DNA from: Nocardioides immobilis
GTDB taxonomy: Bacteria; Actinomycetota; Actinomycetes; Propionibacteriales; Nocardioidaceae
Direction: 5' to 3'
Assembly (NCBI RefSeq): GCF_003515065.1
Contig: NZ_QXGH01000024.1
Span: forward strand, 62,001 to 126,000
Length of the DNA stretch: 64,000 nucleotides
Below the pieces are notes generated by a model. That model was not told the DNA's origin, ran no database searches, and was given only the letters and a program-made list of their open reading frames with translations. Within the stretch, counting starts at the first letter, position 1. Every line of letters begins with the position of its first letter. Positions 1 to 7,790 of the stretch are shown piece by piece. Both the position numbers and the translations under genes were made by a program.

Positions 1-493
1 AGTGCCGCACCACTGCCGCCTCGAGTTTCTCGACCGGCACCTGCACCTGGTTGTCACGGGGCCCGACCCGGGTGGTGGCGTGCTCGGTCAGCCAGCCGAT
101 GATCTCGACCGCGGCGCGGTCCTGGGCGGCGTCGTACGCGGCGGCGATCTCCGGATGCATCGCCGCTGCCAGCGACCAGGTCTTCGGACCATTAACCACG
201 ACCTCGACGAACCGCAGACCACGCTCGCCTGTGCGCAGCCGGCCCTTGGCTTGCCCCTTGGTGTCATACCCGGCGACCCACCACTCGTAGGCGTCGCCGT
301 CCAGCGTCCCCCCTTTCTGAACTGCGGCGATGCCCTCGTGCCCATCCACCGCCGGCGGAGCGGTGGCGACGTACCTGGTCGCAACCCCGGTGCCTTCGGC
401 GAGGTAGTAGTCGTCCACCCGGGAACGGTCCGCTTCCACGTAGGAGCGGGCCGCGGCCGCCGAGCCGCGGTAGAACTTGACCCCACCGTGCAT
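1..493 (-). CDS. TrwC/MobF-type conjugative relaxase, N-terminal part (cut by window edge)
   Basis: Reading leftwards from ATG at 493 the frame stays open to base 1, giving the first 164 residues. The start is MHGGVKFYRGSAAAARSY, followed by DDYYLAEG, RYVATAPPAV and VNGPKTWSLAAAM. This is the layout of MobF (TrwC/TraI) relaxases, which nick oriT and lead the transferred strand during conjugation. Tyrosines 18, 29 and 30 lie where that family keeps its catalytic tyrosines, and the NGPKTWSL segment matches its conserved 'xAPKSxSL' block. The helicase half lies beyond the window. It is divergent from the MazG-like gene, and it marks the left part as a conjugative element. Confidence 0.85.
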   Translation of the reverse strand, partial: MHGGVKFYRGSAAAARSYVEADRSRVDDYYLAEGTGVATRYVATAPPAVDGHEGIAAVQKGGTLDGDAYEWWVAGYDTKGQAKGRLRTGERGLRFVEVVVNGPKTWSLAAAMHPEIAAAYDAAQDRAAVEIIGWLTEHATTRVGPRDNQVQVPVEKLEAAVVRH

Positions 494-546
494 TGCCCGA
501 GACACCGCCCGTCACTACTCGTCAACTAGCCTTGAAATGACGCTCG

Positions 547-562
547 GCCCGCCCAGGCGGGC
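547..562. repeat. Perfect inverted repeat between divergent relaxase and mazG-like genes
   Basis: GCCCGCC-CA-GGCGGGC, a 7-bp perfect stem with a 2-base loop, 54 bp upstream of the relaxase start. It lies between divergent genes, so a terminator is unlikely. An operator or part of an oriT are both possible; the sequence alone does not decide. Confidence 0.4.
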
Positions 563-747
563 GGACCGATCTACGGACCTTCGTAGCATGCGTGCCGCTC
601 GGTTTGAAGGCGGTCGTGATGGTGGCTGGGGGTCGGGTGCGGAAGTCGTCAGTGGTCGTCACGGGGTGTGGTGATTGAGGAAGCTGAGATGGCGCGGAGG
701 GTCTGGTTTCGGCGATGGGTGCGGGGCATCGGCACTAGGGTGACCGT

Positions 748-1074
748 GTGGTCGACGAGTCAGTGCTCTCCGCATTGAGAGAGTTCGTCAGTGAACGCGA
801 CTGGGACCAGTTCCACACGCCCGCCAGCCTTGCGCGGTCGATAGTCATCGAATCCGCTGAGCTGCTCGAGTGCTTCCAATGGTCGGATCAAGCTGCCCAG
901 GACGATGTTCGCGACGAACTGGCCGACGTCCTCACCTACTGCCTGTTGTTGGCCAACAAGCTCGGACTCGATCCGGACGAGATTGTCCTTGCGAAACTGG
1001 AGTCGACGAAACAGAAGTACCCCGTCGATAAGGCCCACGGTCGGAGCTCGAAGTATGACCGACTTCCGGATTGA
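748..1074 (+). CDS. MazG-like nucleotide pyrophosphohydrolase
   Basis: 108 residues, the usual size of the short MazG/RS21-C6 (dCTPase) class. These all-alpha enzymes hydrolyse nucleoside triphosphates to monophosphate and pyrophosphate with Mg2+. The metal-binding signature is visible as EsaELLE (about 35-40) and DELADVLTY (about 59-67). GTG start. The last 20 bases overlap the start of the helicase gene, so the pair is probably translationally coupled. Paired with a helicase/nuclease on a relaxase-bearing element, nucleotide-pool control in phage defence is a reasonable inference, not shown by sequence. Confidence 0.85.
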   Translation: MVDESVLSALREFVSERDWDQFHTPASLARSIVIESAELLECFQWSDQAAQDDVRDELADVLTYCLLLANKLGLDPDEIVLAKLESTKQKYPVDKAHGRSSKYDRLPD

Positions 1075-2788
1075 CCGACTGCAGTTCAACCAGGCCGCGG
1101 TCGGCGTTTGGGGACAGCGCAACCATCAGCATCGCGACTGGCCGGTTGTGTACACACTGAACAACCACAACGAGGTGTACGTCGGCGAGTCGCTCGACGC
1201 GGGCGGCCGTCTGCGCCAGCACCTTGATCAGCGCAAGAAGTCACAACTGGTGGAAGCCAGGGTCATCATCGATGACACCTTCAACAAGTCTGCGTGCCTG
1301 GATCTCGAGTCGTATCTGATCCAGTTGTTCCACGGGGACGGGAGGCAGGTCCTCAATGGCAACGCCGGCGTGGTGGATGGCAGCTACTTCCAGCGAGAGC
1401 GCTACCGCAAGCGATTCCGCGAGATCTTCGAGCACCTACGTGCCGACGGCCTCTTCGAGGCGACGATCGAGGAGATCGAGAACTCTGACCTCTTCAAACT
1501 GTCGCCGTTCAAGTCGCTGACTGAGCAGCAAGGTGATGCGGTCGTCTCGATTGTTCAGGGATTGCTGGCGGACCTTCGAGGTGCTCCCGGCAGCGGCACG
1601 GTGATCGAGGGTGGACCCGGGACCGGCAAGACGGTGGTCGCGATCTTCCTCGTCAAGATGCTCCGTGACATCGGAAGTTGGGACGGCGAGCCGTTCGATT
1701 CGGAGACCTACTTGTCGGGGACGTTCACGCCCGAGAACGCCGCAACACTCGAAGGATTGCGGATCGGTCTCGTCGTCCCGCAGCAATCGCTCCGCAAGTC
1801 CATCCAGGCTGTCTTCGCAAAGACGCCGGGGCTGACAGCGGACATGGTCCTGTCGCCGTTCGACGTCGGGAAGAGCGAGCGTCCCTGGGATCTCCTGGTC
1901 GTCGACGAGACCCACCGGCTCAACCAGCGGGCGAACCAGACGTCAGCGCAGAAGAATCGTGAGTTCGCTGAGATCAACGTCAAGCTCTTCGGGAGCGACG
2001 GTCCCGAACACACACAACTCGACTGGATCAAGGAACTGAGCCATCAGCAGGTGCTACTGGTGGACGTCAAACAACGCGTCCGTCCGGCTGATCTCGACGC
2101 GTCGATGCTCGCGGAAGTGTGCTCCGAGGCGCTGTCCCAAGGGCGCCTGCATCGCCTCACCTCGCAGATGCGCGTGCGTGCCGGCGAGGACTACGTCGAC
2201 TACGTGAGACGGATCCTGAGTCCAGCTCCGCCGACACGGCCCATTGATTTCGGCGAGTACGACGTTCGCTTCTTCGACGACATTGGCCAGATGATTAGCG
2301 CCATCAAGAGCCGCAACGCAGACGAGGGCCTGGCCCGCCTCCTGGCCGGCTACGCCTGGTCATGGGAGAGCAAGAAGGACAGTCTGCGAGCCGACATCGT
2401 CTTCCCCAACATCGAGCTCCAGTGGAACAGCAGGGTCGTCGATTGGGTGGATTCCCCGAAGTCGGTCGACGAGGTCGGTTCGATCCACACGATCCAGGGC
2501 TACGACCTCAACTACGCCGGGGTGATCATCGGTCGGGATCTGCGCTACGACCCGGTCAGCGCCAGCCTAAAGTTCGATCGCGAGCACTATTACGACAAGA
2601 AGGGGAAGCAGAACAACCCAGGTCAGAAACTGAGTGACGCCGACCTCCTCGAGTACGTCCAGAACATCTACAGCGTGCTGCTCACCCGCGGGATTCGCGG
2701 GACGTATGTCTACGCAGTCGACCCGCACCTGCGCGAGTACCTGCGCCTCTACTTTCCTGGCGCGTCGGCAGAGAGGCTGTCGCGTTGA
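1055..2788 (+). CDS. GIY-YIG nuclease fused to DUF2075 superfamily 1 helicase
   Basis: ATG at 1055 is chosen (577 residues). The open frame runs further upstream, but that part is a shadow of the MazG-like gene. Residues 30-105 form a GIY-YIG nuclease: VYTLNN, VYVGES, GGRLRQHL, the metal-binding Glu in LDLESYLI and a terminal NGN. Walker A (GGPGTGKT, about 187-194) and Walker B (LLVVDETH, about 280-287) begin a DUF2075 (schlafen-type AAA/helicase) domain that fills the rest, with a late IHTIQGYDLNYAGVIIG motif. Such nuclease-helicase fusions act on nucleic acid and occur repeatedly in defence islands. It is coupled to the MazG-like gene. Confidence 0.85.
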   Translation: MTDFRIDRLQFNQAAVGVWGQRNHQHRDWPVVYTLNNHNEVYVGESLDAGGRLRQHLDQRKKSQLVEARVIIDDTFNKSACLDLESYLIQLFHGDGRQVLNGNAGVVDGSYFQRERYRKRFREIFEHLRADGLFEATIEEIENSDLFKLSPFKSLTEQQGDAVVSIVQGLLADLRGAPGSGTVIEGGPGTGKTVVAIFLVKMLRDIGSWDGEPFDSETYLSGTFTPENAATLEGLRIGLVVPQQSLRKSIQAVFAKTPGLTADMVLSPFDVGKSERPWDLLVVDETHRLNQRANQTSAQKNREFAEINVKLFGSDGPEHTQLDWIKELSHQQVLLVDVKQRVRPADLDASMLAEVCSEALSQGRLHRLTSQMRVRAGEDYVDYVRRILSPAPPTRPIDFGEYDVRFFDDIGQMISAIKSRNADEGLARLLAGYAWSWESKKDSLRADIVFPNIELQWNSRVVDWVDSPKSVDEVGSIHTIQGYDLNYAGVIIGRDLRYDPVSASLKFDREHYYDKKGKQNNPGQKLSDADLLEYVQNIYSVLLTRGIRGTYVYAVDPHLREYLRLYFPGASAERLSR

Positions 2789-3002
2789 GCGGCGTGATGA
2801 AGAATCCGTCACCCATCGCGCGAAGGCGGTGCGAACCGGAGGGTCACGTTGTCGAGGAGCTCAAGACGCGATCGGGCCTCCGGAGTGACCGCGGCAGTAC
2901 TTGCTCCGCCTGGCACTGCGCGGGGCTACACCTGTCCGAGTTGCACCACCCGCTCCGAGTTCTCGAAGAGATCGACTGACACCGACCCATGGAGGGACAC
3001 CT

Positions 3003-4046
3003 GTGAGTAACCCCCCGCCTGCCTGGCACCCTGACCCGCACAACCCCACGCAGTGGCGCTGGTGGGACGGTCTGCAGTGGACCGAACGGACTGCGCCGAT
3101 GGCGCAGGCAGACACCAGAGGATCTGATCCGAACGCTCGGCGGTCGCTCGGCGCTCTCCGCGACAGGCTCCAGAGCCGTGAGCGGTCTCCCTCCGCGAAG
3201 AAGCCCGCCGGCGCTCCGGGCGGCCGGGGGGTCGCGCCGTGGTCTGAGGACCTGAAGGCGCAAGCGATCGTCGGCGAATCGTTCCACCTGGAGTCGTTCA
3301 ACGCACTGGCCGCTGAGGACGGACACGGCTCGATTCCGGAGTGGGGTGTCGAGCTGGTCGACCCGGTCGCCGCGATCCTTCCCGATCCTGAGAACCCATA
3401 CGACTCGTCTGCTGTCGCGGTGTGGATCAACGGGCGTCACCTGGTGGGGCACCTGCCGAAGACGGTTGCGGGAATCTACTTCGAGCGGCTGTCAACCTTC
3501 GACCCCGGTACCTACCTTCAGGTTCCCGCGCGGGTCTGGATTGGTTACCACGAGGAGTGGAACGACGACGGCGAGTCCCGCAGGATCCCCACCGGCAGCG
3601 TCACCGTCAGGATCCCGGATGTTGCCGGCATCACCCCGTTCAACGATCTCCCCGACGAGCCTCATGTGTTGCTGCCTTGGGGGAAGGCGGCGCAGATCAG
3701 TGGGGAGGAGAATCACATGGACGTCCTGCGGAGGTTCTCCCTCGGCTCGGACCCGCGCAACGTGGCAGCGACACTGCATGTGGTCGACGAGCCCCGGAAG
3801 ACCGGCGCAGCGGTGCGGCAGGTTGAGGTTCGGCTCGACGGGCAGCGGGTCGGGGTCATGTCCAAAGCGATCAGCGACCAGATCGTCGACCTGGTGGCCT
3901 ACGTGGACGGCCTTGGGCGCCTTCCAGTCGCTCGGGCGATCATCAAGGGATCCGACCTGCGCGCGGAGGTGACCGTCCGCGTCGCTCGTACCGCCGATGT
4001 TCCTCAGCGGTGGCTCGACTCGGTACGGCCGCAGGAGGGGACTTGA
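3003..4046 (+). CDS. DUF2510 plus HIRAN-domain protein
   Basis: 347 residues from GTG at 3003, which has a strong GGAGGG ribosome site 6 bases upstream; the longer frame lacks one. Residues 6-30 (WHPDPHNPTQWRWWDG, QWTERT) are a DUF2510 motif, common at the N-terminus of actinobacterial surface or signalling proteins. Residues about 115-160 (DPENPYDSSAVAVWINGRHL, then VGHLP) match the HIRAN domain, which in HLTF/Rad5-type proteins binds 3' DNA ends. The C-terminal third holds a second, weaker HIRAN-like stretch (VEVRLDGQRVGVMSK). No enzymatic motif is seen. Possibly a DNA-end sensor partnering the helicase gene upstream (inference). Confidence 0.7.
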   Translation: MSNPPPAWHPDPHNPTQWRWWDGLQWTERTAPMAQADTRGSDPNARRSLGALRDRLQSRERSPSAKKPAGAPGGRGVAPWSEDLKAQAIVGESFHLESFNALAAEDGHGSIPEWGVELVDPVAAILPDPENPYDSSAVAVWINGRHLVGHLPKTVAGIYFERLSTFDPGTYLQVPARVWIGYHEEWNDDGESRRIPTGSVTVRIPDVAGITPFNDLPDEPHVLLPWGKAAQISGEENHMDVLRRFSLGSDPRNVAATLHVVDEPRKTGAAVRQVEVRLDGQRVGVMSKAISDQIVDLVAYVDGLGRLPVARAIIKGSDLRAEVTVRVARTADVPQRWLDSVRPQEGT

Positions 4047-4142
4047 GGTCGCCGGAAGCCGATCCGCAGCTGACGTCGCTGATACCGCAAGCATCAATCG
4101 GTAGAAGTATCGAGGGCTCGCCGCACCTCAGCCAGCGACCCG

Positions 4143-4254
4143 AAATGCAGGACAGGAGCGGCCAGACCTGGCCGCTCCTTGTTCCCTGAATGTTCCCCGC
4201 TTCAGATCCGGTTTTCAGAAAACCGCCTCTGATGCGGGAACGTGGTGGGCGATA
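4143..4254. repeat. Diverged copy of the element end at 52531-52643, with 13-bp att remnant
   Basis: The stretch matches 52531-52643 at most positions; bases 4154-4185 are identical to 52541-52572. It ends at 4242-4254 with GTGGTGGGCGATA, the first bases of the tRNA-Val attachment core, after which the match stops abruptly. It looks like the decayed integrase-proximal end of an older element that used the same tRNA-Val site. Confidence 0.7.
4154..4179 (+). terminator. Strong intrinsic-type hairpin
   Basis: AGGAGCGGCCAG / CTGGCCGCTCCT, a 12-bp perfect stem with AC between the arms, followed by TTGTT. An identical hairpin lies at 52541-52566, in both places just before an att sequence. Probably the terminator that once followed an integrase gene. 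Confidence 0.7.
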
Positions 4255-4617
4255 GTGGAAAGTGAAGTAGCAGGTCAGAGGCGGTTTCCGGAGATATCCG
4301 GGGGCCGCCTCTGGTCGTTATAGAGGGCCGATGTCAGCACAATGTCAGCAAGCGTTGCGCTCACCAGCACCTGCGAAGCGGTGCGTACGGCGGTGTTTCT
4401 GCATATGTCCGCGCGGTGTGAGGCAGCTCCTACCTCGATGTGAGGCATGTGGTCAGCGTGTTGGACAGCCATGCGGCCGACGGCGTCCTTGAGCCGGCCC
4501 ATGATGGCGGGCGCAGCCCTGCCGGCAGCGGCGCGGCGACCGCGACTGACGGCCAATTTCCTTGGCGCTGGCGTCGCCGAGCCGTCAGTGTGTCGCCATA
4601 CCTACCAGGAGGATGCG
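4255..4617. other. Non-coding stretch after att remnant
   Basis: Contains GCAGGTCAGAGGCGG (4270-4284), related to the arm-type repeat beside the active att sites, and a CCGGAGATATCCGG palindrome (4289-4302). A minus-strand open frame at 4275-4556 has poor codon bias and no recognised motif. The last bases hold the AGGAGGA ribosome site of the HAD-like gene. Confidence 0.4.
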
Positions 4618-5157
4618 ATGCAGGGGGGAGTACGCCGGCGACCGCCCACGCTCGGGATCGACGTTGGCGGTGCCCTTGTCGACCGTGTCGCAGAGGGGGA
4701 GGACACATCGTTCTTCGGCAATCGACCGATGGAGACGCCTGCGGTCGAGGGCTGCGAGGAGGCGGTCCGCGAGCTTCTCGACCTGTTCGGGCATCGCGTG
4801 TTCATAGTGTCCAAGGCAGGCCCGAAGATCGCCGACCTGACCAGGAAGTGGCTGGGGCAACGGGGGTTGGTCGGACCCGAGGGGATCTCCCCGGCCGCGG
4901 TGCAGTTCGTGCGCAAGCGACCCGACAAGCACCCTGTCTGCGAACGCCTCGGGATTACACATTTCATCGACGACCGGCTCGACGTCCTCAATCACCTGGC
5001 ATCGGTCGACCGACGTATCCTTTTCACCGGCGGGTTGGGGGCCAACCCGGTCCCGATCGACGTGCCGCCGCGGTCCGTCGTCACCCTCGATAGCTGGCCG
5101 CGCGTCGTGGACTGGCTGCGCGAGCCGGCTTCCGGTGTCTGGGACCGATCCCGATGA
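4618..5157 (+). CDS. HAD-like hydrolase with altered motif I
   Basis: 179 residues from ATG at 4618, preceded by AGGAGGA at 5-base spacing; the upstream extension is arginine/alanine-rich non-conserved reading. HAD landmarks appear in order: LGIDVGG (motif I), VFIVSKAG (motif II), RKRPDKHPV (motif III Lys) and THFIDDRLDVL (motif IV acidic pair). Motif I reads D-V-G-G rather than the classical D-x-D, so the second acid needed for phosphatase chemistry is absent and activity may be altered. ATGA overlap with the NADAR gene indicates co-translation. Confidence 0.65.
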   Translation: MQGGVRRRPPTLGIDVGGALVDRVAEGEDTSFFGNRPMETPAVEGCEEAVRELLDLFGHRVFIVSKAGPKIADLTRKWLGQRGLVGPEGISPAAVQFVRKRPDKHPVCERLGITHFIDDRLDVLNHLASVDRRILFTGGLGANPVPIDVPPRSVVTLDSWPRVVDWLREPASGVWDRSR

Positions 5158-5621
5158 CGCCGACGCTCGACATATGGAGCAAGGCGCCCTCCCCAGTGGG
5201 CTTGCTCTCCAACTTCGCGCCGCACCGGTTCGAGCTCGACGGGGTGGAGTGTGCCTCGATGGAGGCGCTGCTCCAGGCGTTCAAGTTCGGCGACCCCGAC
5301 GAGCAGGCCGAGATCTACTCGCTCGTCGGGTCGCGGGCCAAGAGCCGTGGCCGTCGCTCAACCTGGGTCGACACTCAGACGTTGTGGTGGGCGGGCCGGG
5401 CCTACCCGCGCCTCGGTCGGCAGTACCAAGGCCTTCTGGACCGGGCCTACGCGGCACTCGCGGGCAACCGGCGGTTCGCGGTCGCGCTGACCGCGACCGG
5501 CGATGCCGAGCTCACACACAGTCGAGGCCAGCCAGACCCGACCATGACCGTGCTCACACCCGACGAGCTCTGCTCTCGCCTGATGTCGACTCGAGAGCGT
5601 CTTCGCGCGACAACAGCCTGA
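5154..5621 (+). CDS. NADAR (YbiA-like) family protein
   Basis: 155 residues. LSNFAPHRFELDGVE followed by SMEALLQAFKF is the NADAR signature, where the Ser-x-Glu segment contacts the ADP-ribose-like ligand; later WWAGRAYPRLGRQYQ also fits. Family members are N-glycosidases acting on riboflavin intermediates (YbiA/RibX) or removing ADP-ribose from nucleobases. The first four bases overlap the HAD-like gene. A broken phosphoribosyltransferase lies directly downstream, so the trio may once have been a nucleotide/NAD-linked operon. Confidence 0.8.
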   Translation: MTPTLDIWSKAPSPVGLLSNFAPHRFELDGVECASMEALLQAFKFGDPDEQAEIYSLVGSRAKSRGRRSTWVDTQTLWWAGRAYPRLGRQYQGLLDRAYAALAGNRRFAVALTATGDAELTHSRGQPDPTMTVLTPDELCSRLMSTRERLRATTA

Positions 5622-5622
5622 G

Positions 5623-5999
5623 TTGCGACCTCGCGTGCGACCGATTCGCTCCTGGGACCAGCGCACCTGGCCCGACGACCGGAACGTCCTGGTGATCGAC
5701 GAGGTCCGTGCCTCGGGCGACACGTTGACCATCGCGAGCGGGCTCGTGCAACACGCGCTCCCGAGTGCGTGGTCGAAGCCGCGCACTGGATCGCCACGGC
5801 CGGTGCAGATGAAACGCGGCTCGGGCGTCGCCCGGCAGTTCGAGAACCCGGCCTGGTACAGCAGCCACGCCCCCGCCGAAGGTTGCTCGCGATGCCGGCG
5901 GCGACGTGGGACGACGACATCGACCAGGGGACCGCATGCCTCTACGGCTACACCGGCCTGCGCGCCTTCGCTGCGGAGCGCCTCGCCCAGCAGGACTGA
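5623..5999 (+). pseudogene. Phosphoribosyltransferase-like gene fragment, several frameshifts
   Basis: The first frame reads PDDRNVLVIDEVRASGDTL, the PRPP-binding loop of type I phosphoribosyltransferases, then GLVQHALP. Coherent sequence then moves to another frame at about 5760 (ECVVEAAHWI), returns to the first at about 5825-5880 (RQFENPAWYSSHAPAEG) and moves again for RLLAMPAATWDDDIDQGTA to a TGA at 5997-5999. At least three single-base shifts are needed to join the pieces, and the N-terminal hood expected before the PRPP loop is missing. Decay is more likely than error, but sequencing mistakes cannot be excluded. Confidence 0.6.
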
Positions 6000-6038
6000 G
6001 CCGGCCGGCCCGGAGCGTGTCCGAGCCGGCCCCGCTGG

Positions 6039-6347
6039 CTACTCGGCGCCGACGATCCGGAGCACCGCGGCAGGCCCGCTGAGCTGGCGCCCGCCCTGCA
6101 GCACTGTCATCGTGCTCGCGATGGGCGCGGTCATCGACCGCCGCCGCGCCCGGCGCTCCTCGCGCCGGGCCGGGCGCTCCGGCGGGAGCGCGGAGAGCAG
6201 GCGTTCCGGCGCGATCCCCGAGCGCCTCGCCGAGGTGAGGATGAGGTGGCGGCACTGGCCGCACCGGCAGCGGTACGCCGTACCGGACCGGTGGAGACGC
6301 CCCGCGAGGGTGCGGGCGACCGCCTGGGTGTACGTGATGTCGTTCAT
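6039..6347 (-). CDS. Small Cys-rich protein of unknown function
   Basis: 102 residues from ATG at 6347, with GGAAG 7-11 bases upstream. A YRCRCGQCRHLI segment (about residues 27-38) offers four potential zinc ligands (CxCxxCxH). An Arg-rich middle (RPARREERRARRRS) follows, then a short hydrophobic C-terminus. No family recognised. It is divergent from the 6.6-10.2 kb operon. Confidence 0.5.
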   Translation of the reverse strand: MNDITYTQAVARTLAGRLHRSGTAYRCRCGQCRHLILTSARRSGIAPERLLSALPPERPARREERRARRRSMTAPIASTMTVLQGGRQLSGPAAVLRIVGAE

Positions 6348-6492
6348 CTCTGCTTCCTTTCGACCTGCGGACACACGTCTCCTGCGACGTGTGCGAGGTG
6401 GCCGAAAGGTGAGGGCTACGACATGACTGGGCGGTGCTCCATCTGGTGAGGGGTCGGCTGAGAACTGTCTCGCATCGGCGCCTGGATCGCTA

Positions 6493-6507
6493 CGGGATAT
6501 TTCCCCG
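6493..6507. promoter_or_regulatory. Operator-like palindrome, site 1 of 5
   Basis: CGGGATATTTCCCCG followed by CTGCCG, about 90 bp before the likely start of the first gene of the MoxR-VWA operon. It shares the ATTTCCCCG core with sites at 12237, 14130, 22516 and 25714. Confidence 0.5.
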
Positions 6508-6598
6508 CTGCCGTCAGTCGTCCCGACGTGGGGGTGCGACGAGCCGGTGGGGGAATTCTCCCGGCGAAGCGTCGGCGGTTGCTGGCAGTCTGCTCCGC

Positions 6599-7753
6599 GT
6601 GCTGGTGGGGGAGGTTGGGCCGGCCCCGGACGGGAGGCCGCTGGTGTTCGCGATCGAGTGTCGGACCCGCCGTACTGCCTCCCGGGGCAAGCCGCACGAC
6701 GTCACCATCAACCCTGATTGGTCGGTGCGTACGCCGCACGATCTCGAGGCCGAGCGGATCGCCGCTGCCTTCGGTGGTTTCACCTCCTGCCTCGATCTGG
6801 TCGACCGAGTCGTCCCGGCTGTGCGCAGTGCACTGGGGGTGCTGCTCCGGCGGACCCCGTCACCCGTGCGACGCACCCGGGACCACAGCGGCCCGGTGGG
6901 GGAGCGGGTTCGGTGGCACGTGGCGACGGCTCGGTCGTGCCGGTGCAGCGCCGGGACCTTTCCTGACGCGGGCGCGGCGGCGGGACACCTCCGCTCGATC
7001 GCTCACCTCACGCGCCAGTACGACGTCCAGCGCCGCCAGCTCACCGAGGTCCTGGCCGCGGTCGAGACGGTATGGGGACCCTTCGACGCGGTCCCCCCGC
7101 GGGCCGAGACCGTGCGCCGCCTCGTGCGGGAGCCGCTCGGTGTGGAGCAGTTGTGGGAGGCCGGCCTCCACCCGGACGACATCGCGGCGCTGGCGACGTG
7201 CGCGACCGGAGTGACGGAGCCGCTCCCCGCCTCGTACTACCTCGGTGCTGCCTACGCCGGTGTCGACCTCGACTGGCTCCGGCGCACCGTGGCGAGCAAT
7301 CCGGACCCGTCGATCGCCGCGTGGCTCGCCTGGCTGACGCCTGAGGCGGGCGCGAGCCTCGACGCGGTCGGTGCCTGGCTCGAGCTCGGGCTGTCGCGCC
7401 GTCAGGTCCTTGCTCTGGTCGAGCGGACCGTCCCCGCGCAGGCCGCGCTCGACCTGGCCGCGCAGACAGGTCGCACCCCGCGAGCAGCCGCCCGCGACCT
7501 GGCCATGTGGGCCGAGGCCCGCACGCTGCCGAGCGTGGAGCACTTCCGGTTGCTGGACGAGCACGGACTGGGCTCCGACTACCGACCGTCGGGCCCGGCG
7601 ATCGACCGCGTGTGCGAGATCGCGGCGCGCCTGGGTGCCGAGGTGCCGCGCACCGACCTCGGTGTCGTCCTGGCCATCGCCGGGTCGGTGCCGGAGGTCG
7701 AGCGCCTGCTCGCGCGCGGGCTCCGCGCCGCGACCGACCTGGTCGCGTCCTGA
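6599..7753 (+). CDS. Unknown protein, paralogue of the 10970-12199 product
   Basis: The frame is open from 6434, but similarity to the paralogue at 10970-12199 begins near 6590, so GTG at 6599 (384 residues) is the best guess; no clear ribosome site. Matching blocks: VGPAPDGRPL against AGPAPRRGAL; HDVTINPDWSV against HPVTIRPDWTV; DLEAERIAAAFGG against ELEVERVAAALGA; a tail of VLAIAGSVPEVERLLARG against VLAVAADVGVARDLLIRG. Mostly helical, no catalytic motif, no membrane segment. It precedes the MoxR ATPase gene by 37 bases. It may be the system-specific third component of a MoxR-VWA set. Confidence 0.6.
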   Translation: MLVGEVGPAPDGRPLVFAIECRTRRTASRGKPHDVTINPDWSVRTPHDLEAERIAAAFGGFTSCLDLVDRVVPAVRSALGVLLRRTPSPVRRTRDHSGPVGERVRWHVATARSCRCSAGTFPDAGAAAGHLRSIAHLTRQYDVQRRQLTEVLAAVETVWGPFDAVPPRAETVRRLVREPLGVEQLWEAGLHPDDIAALATCATGVTEPLPASYYLGAAYAGVDLDWLRRTVASNPDPSIAAWLAWLTPEAGASLDAVGAWLELGLSRRQVLALVERTVPAQAALDLAAQTGRTPRAAARDLAMWAEARTLPSVEHFRLLDEHGLGSDYRPSGPAIDRVCEIAARLGAEVPRTDLGVVLAIAGSVPEVERLLARGLRAATDLVAS

Positions 7754-7790
7754 GCAACGAGCGATTCGAAAAGAGAGAAGGAACCACTGG

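Noticed and set aside
4275..4556. Minus-strand open frame that might be an integrase tail
   Set aside because: No Tyr-recombinase motif, weak codon bias, no ribosome site.
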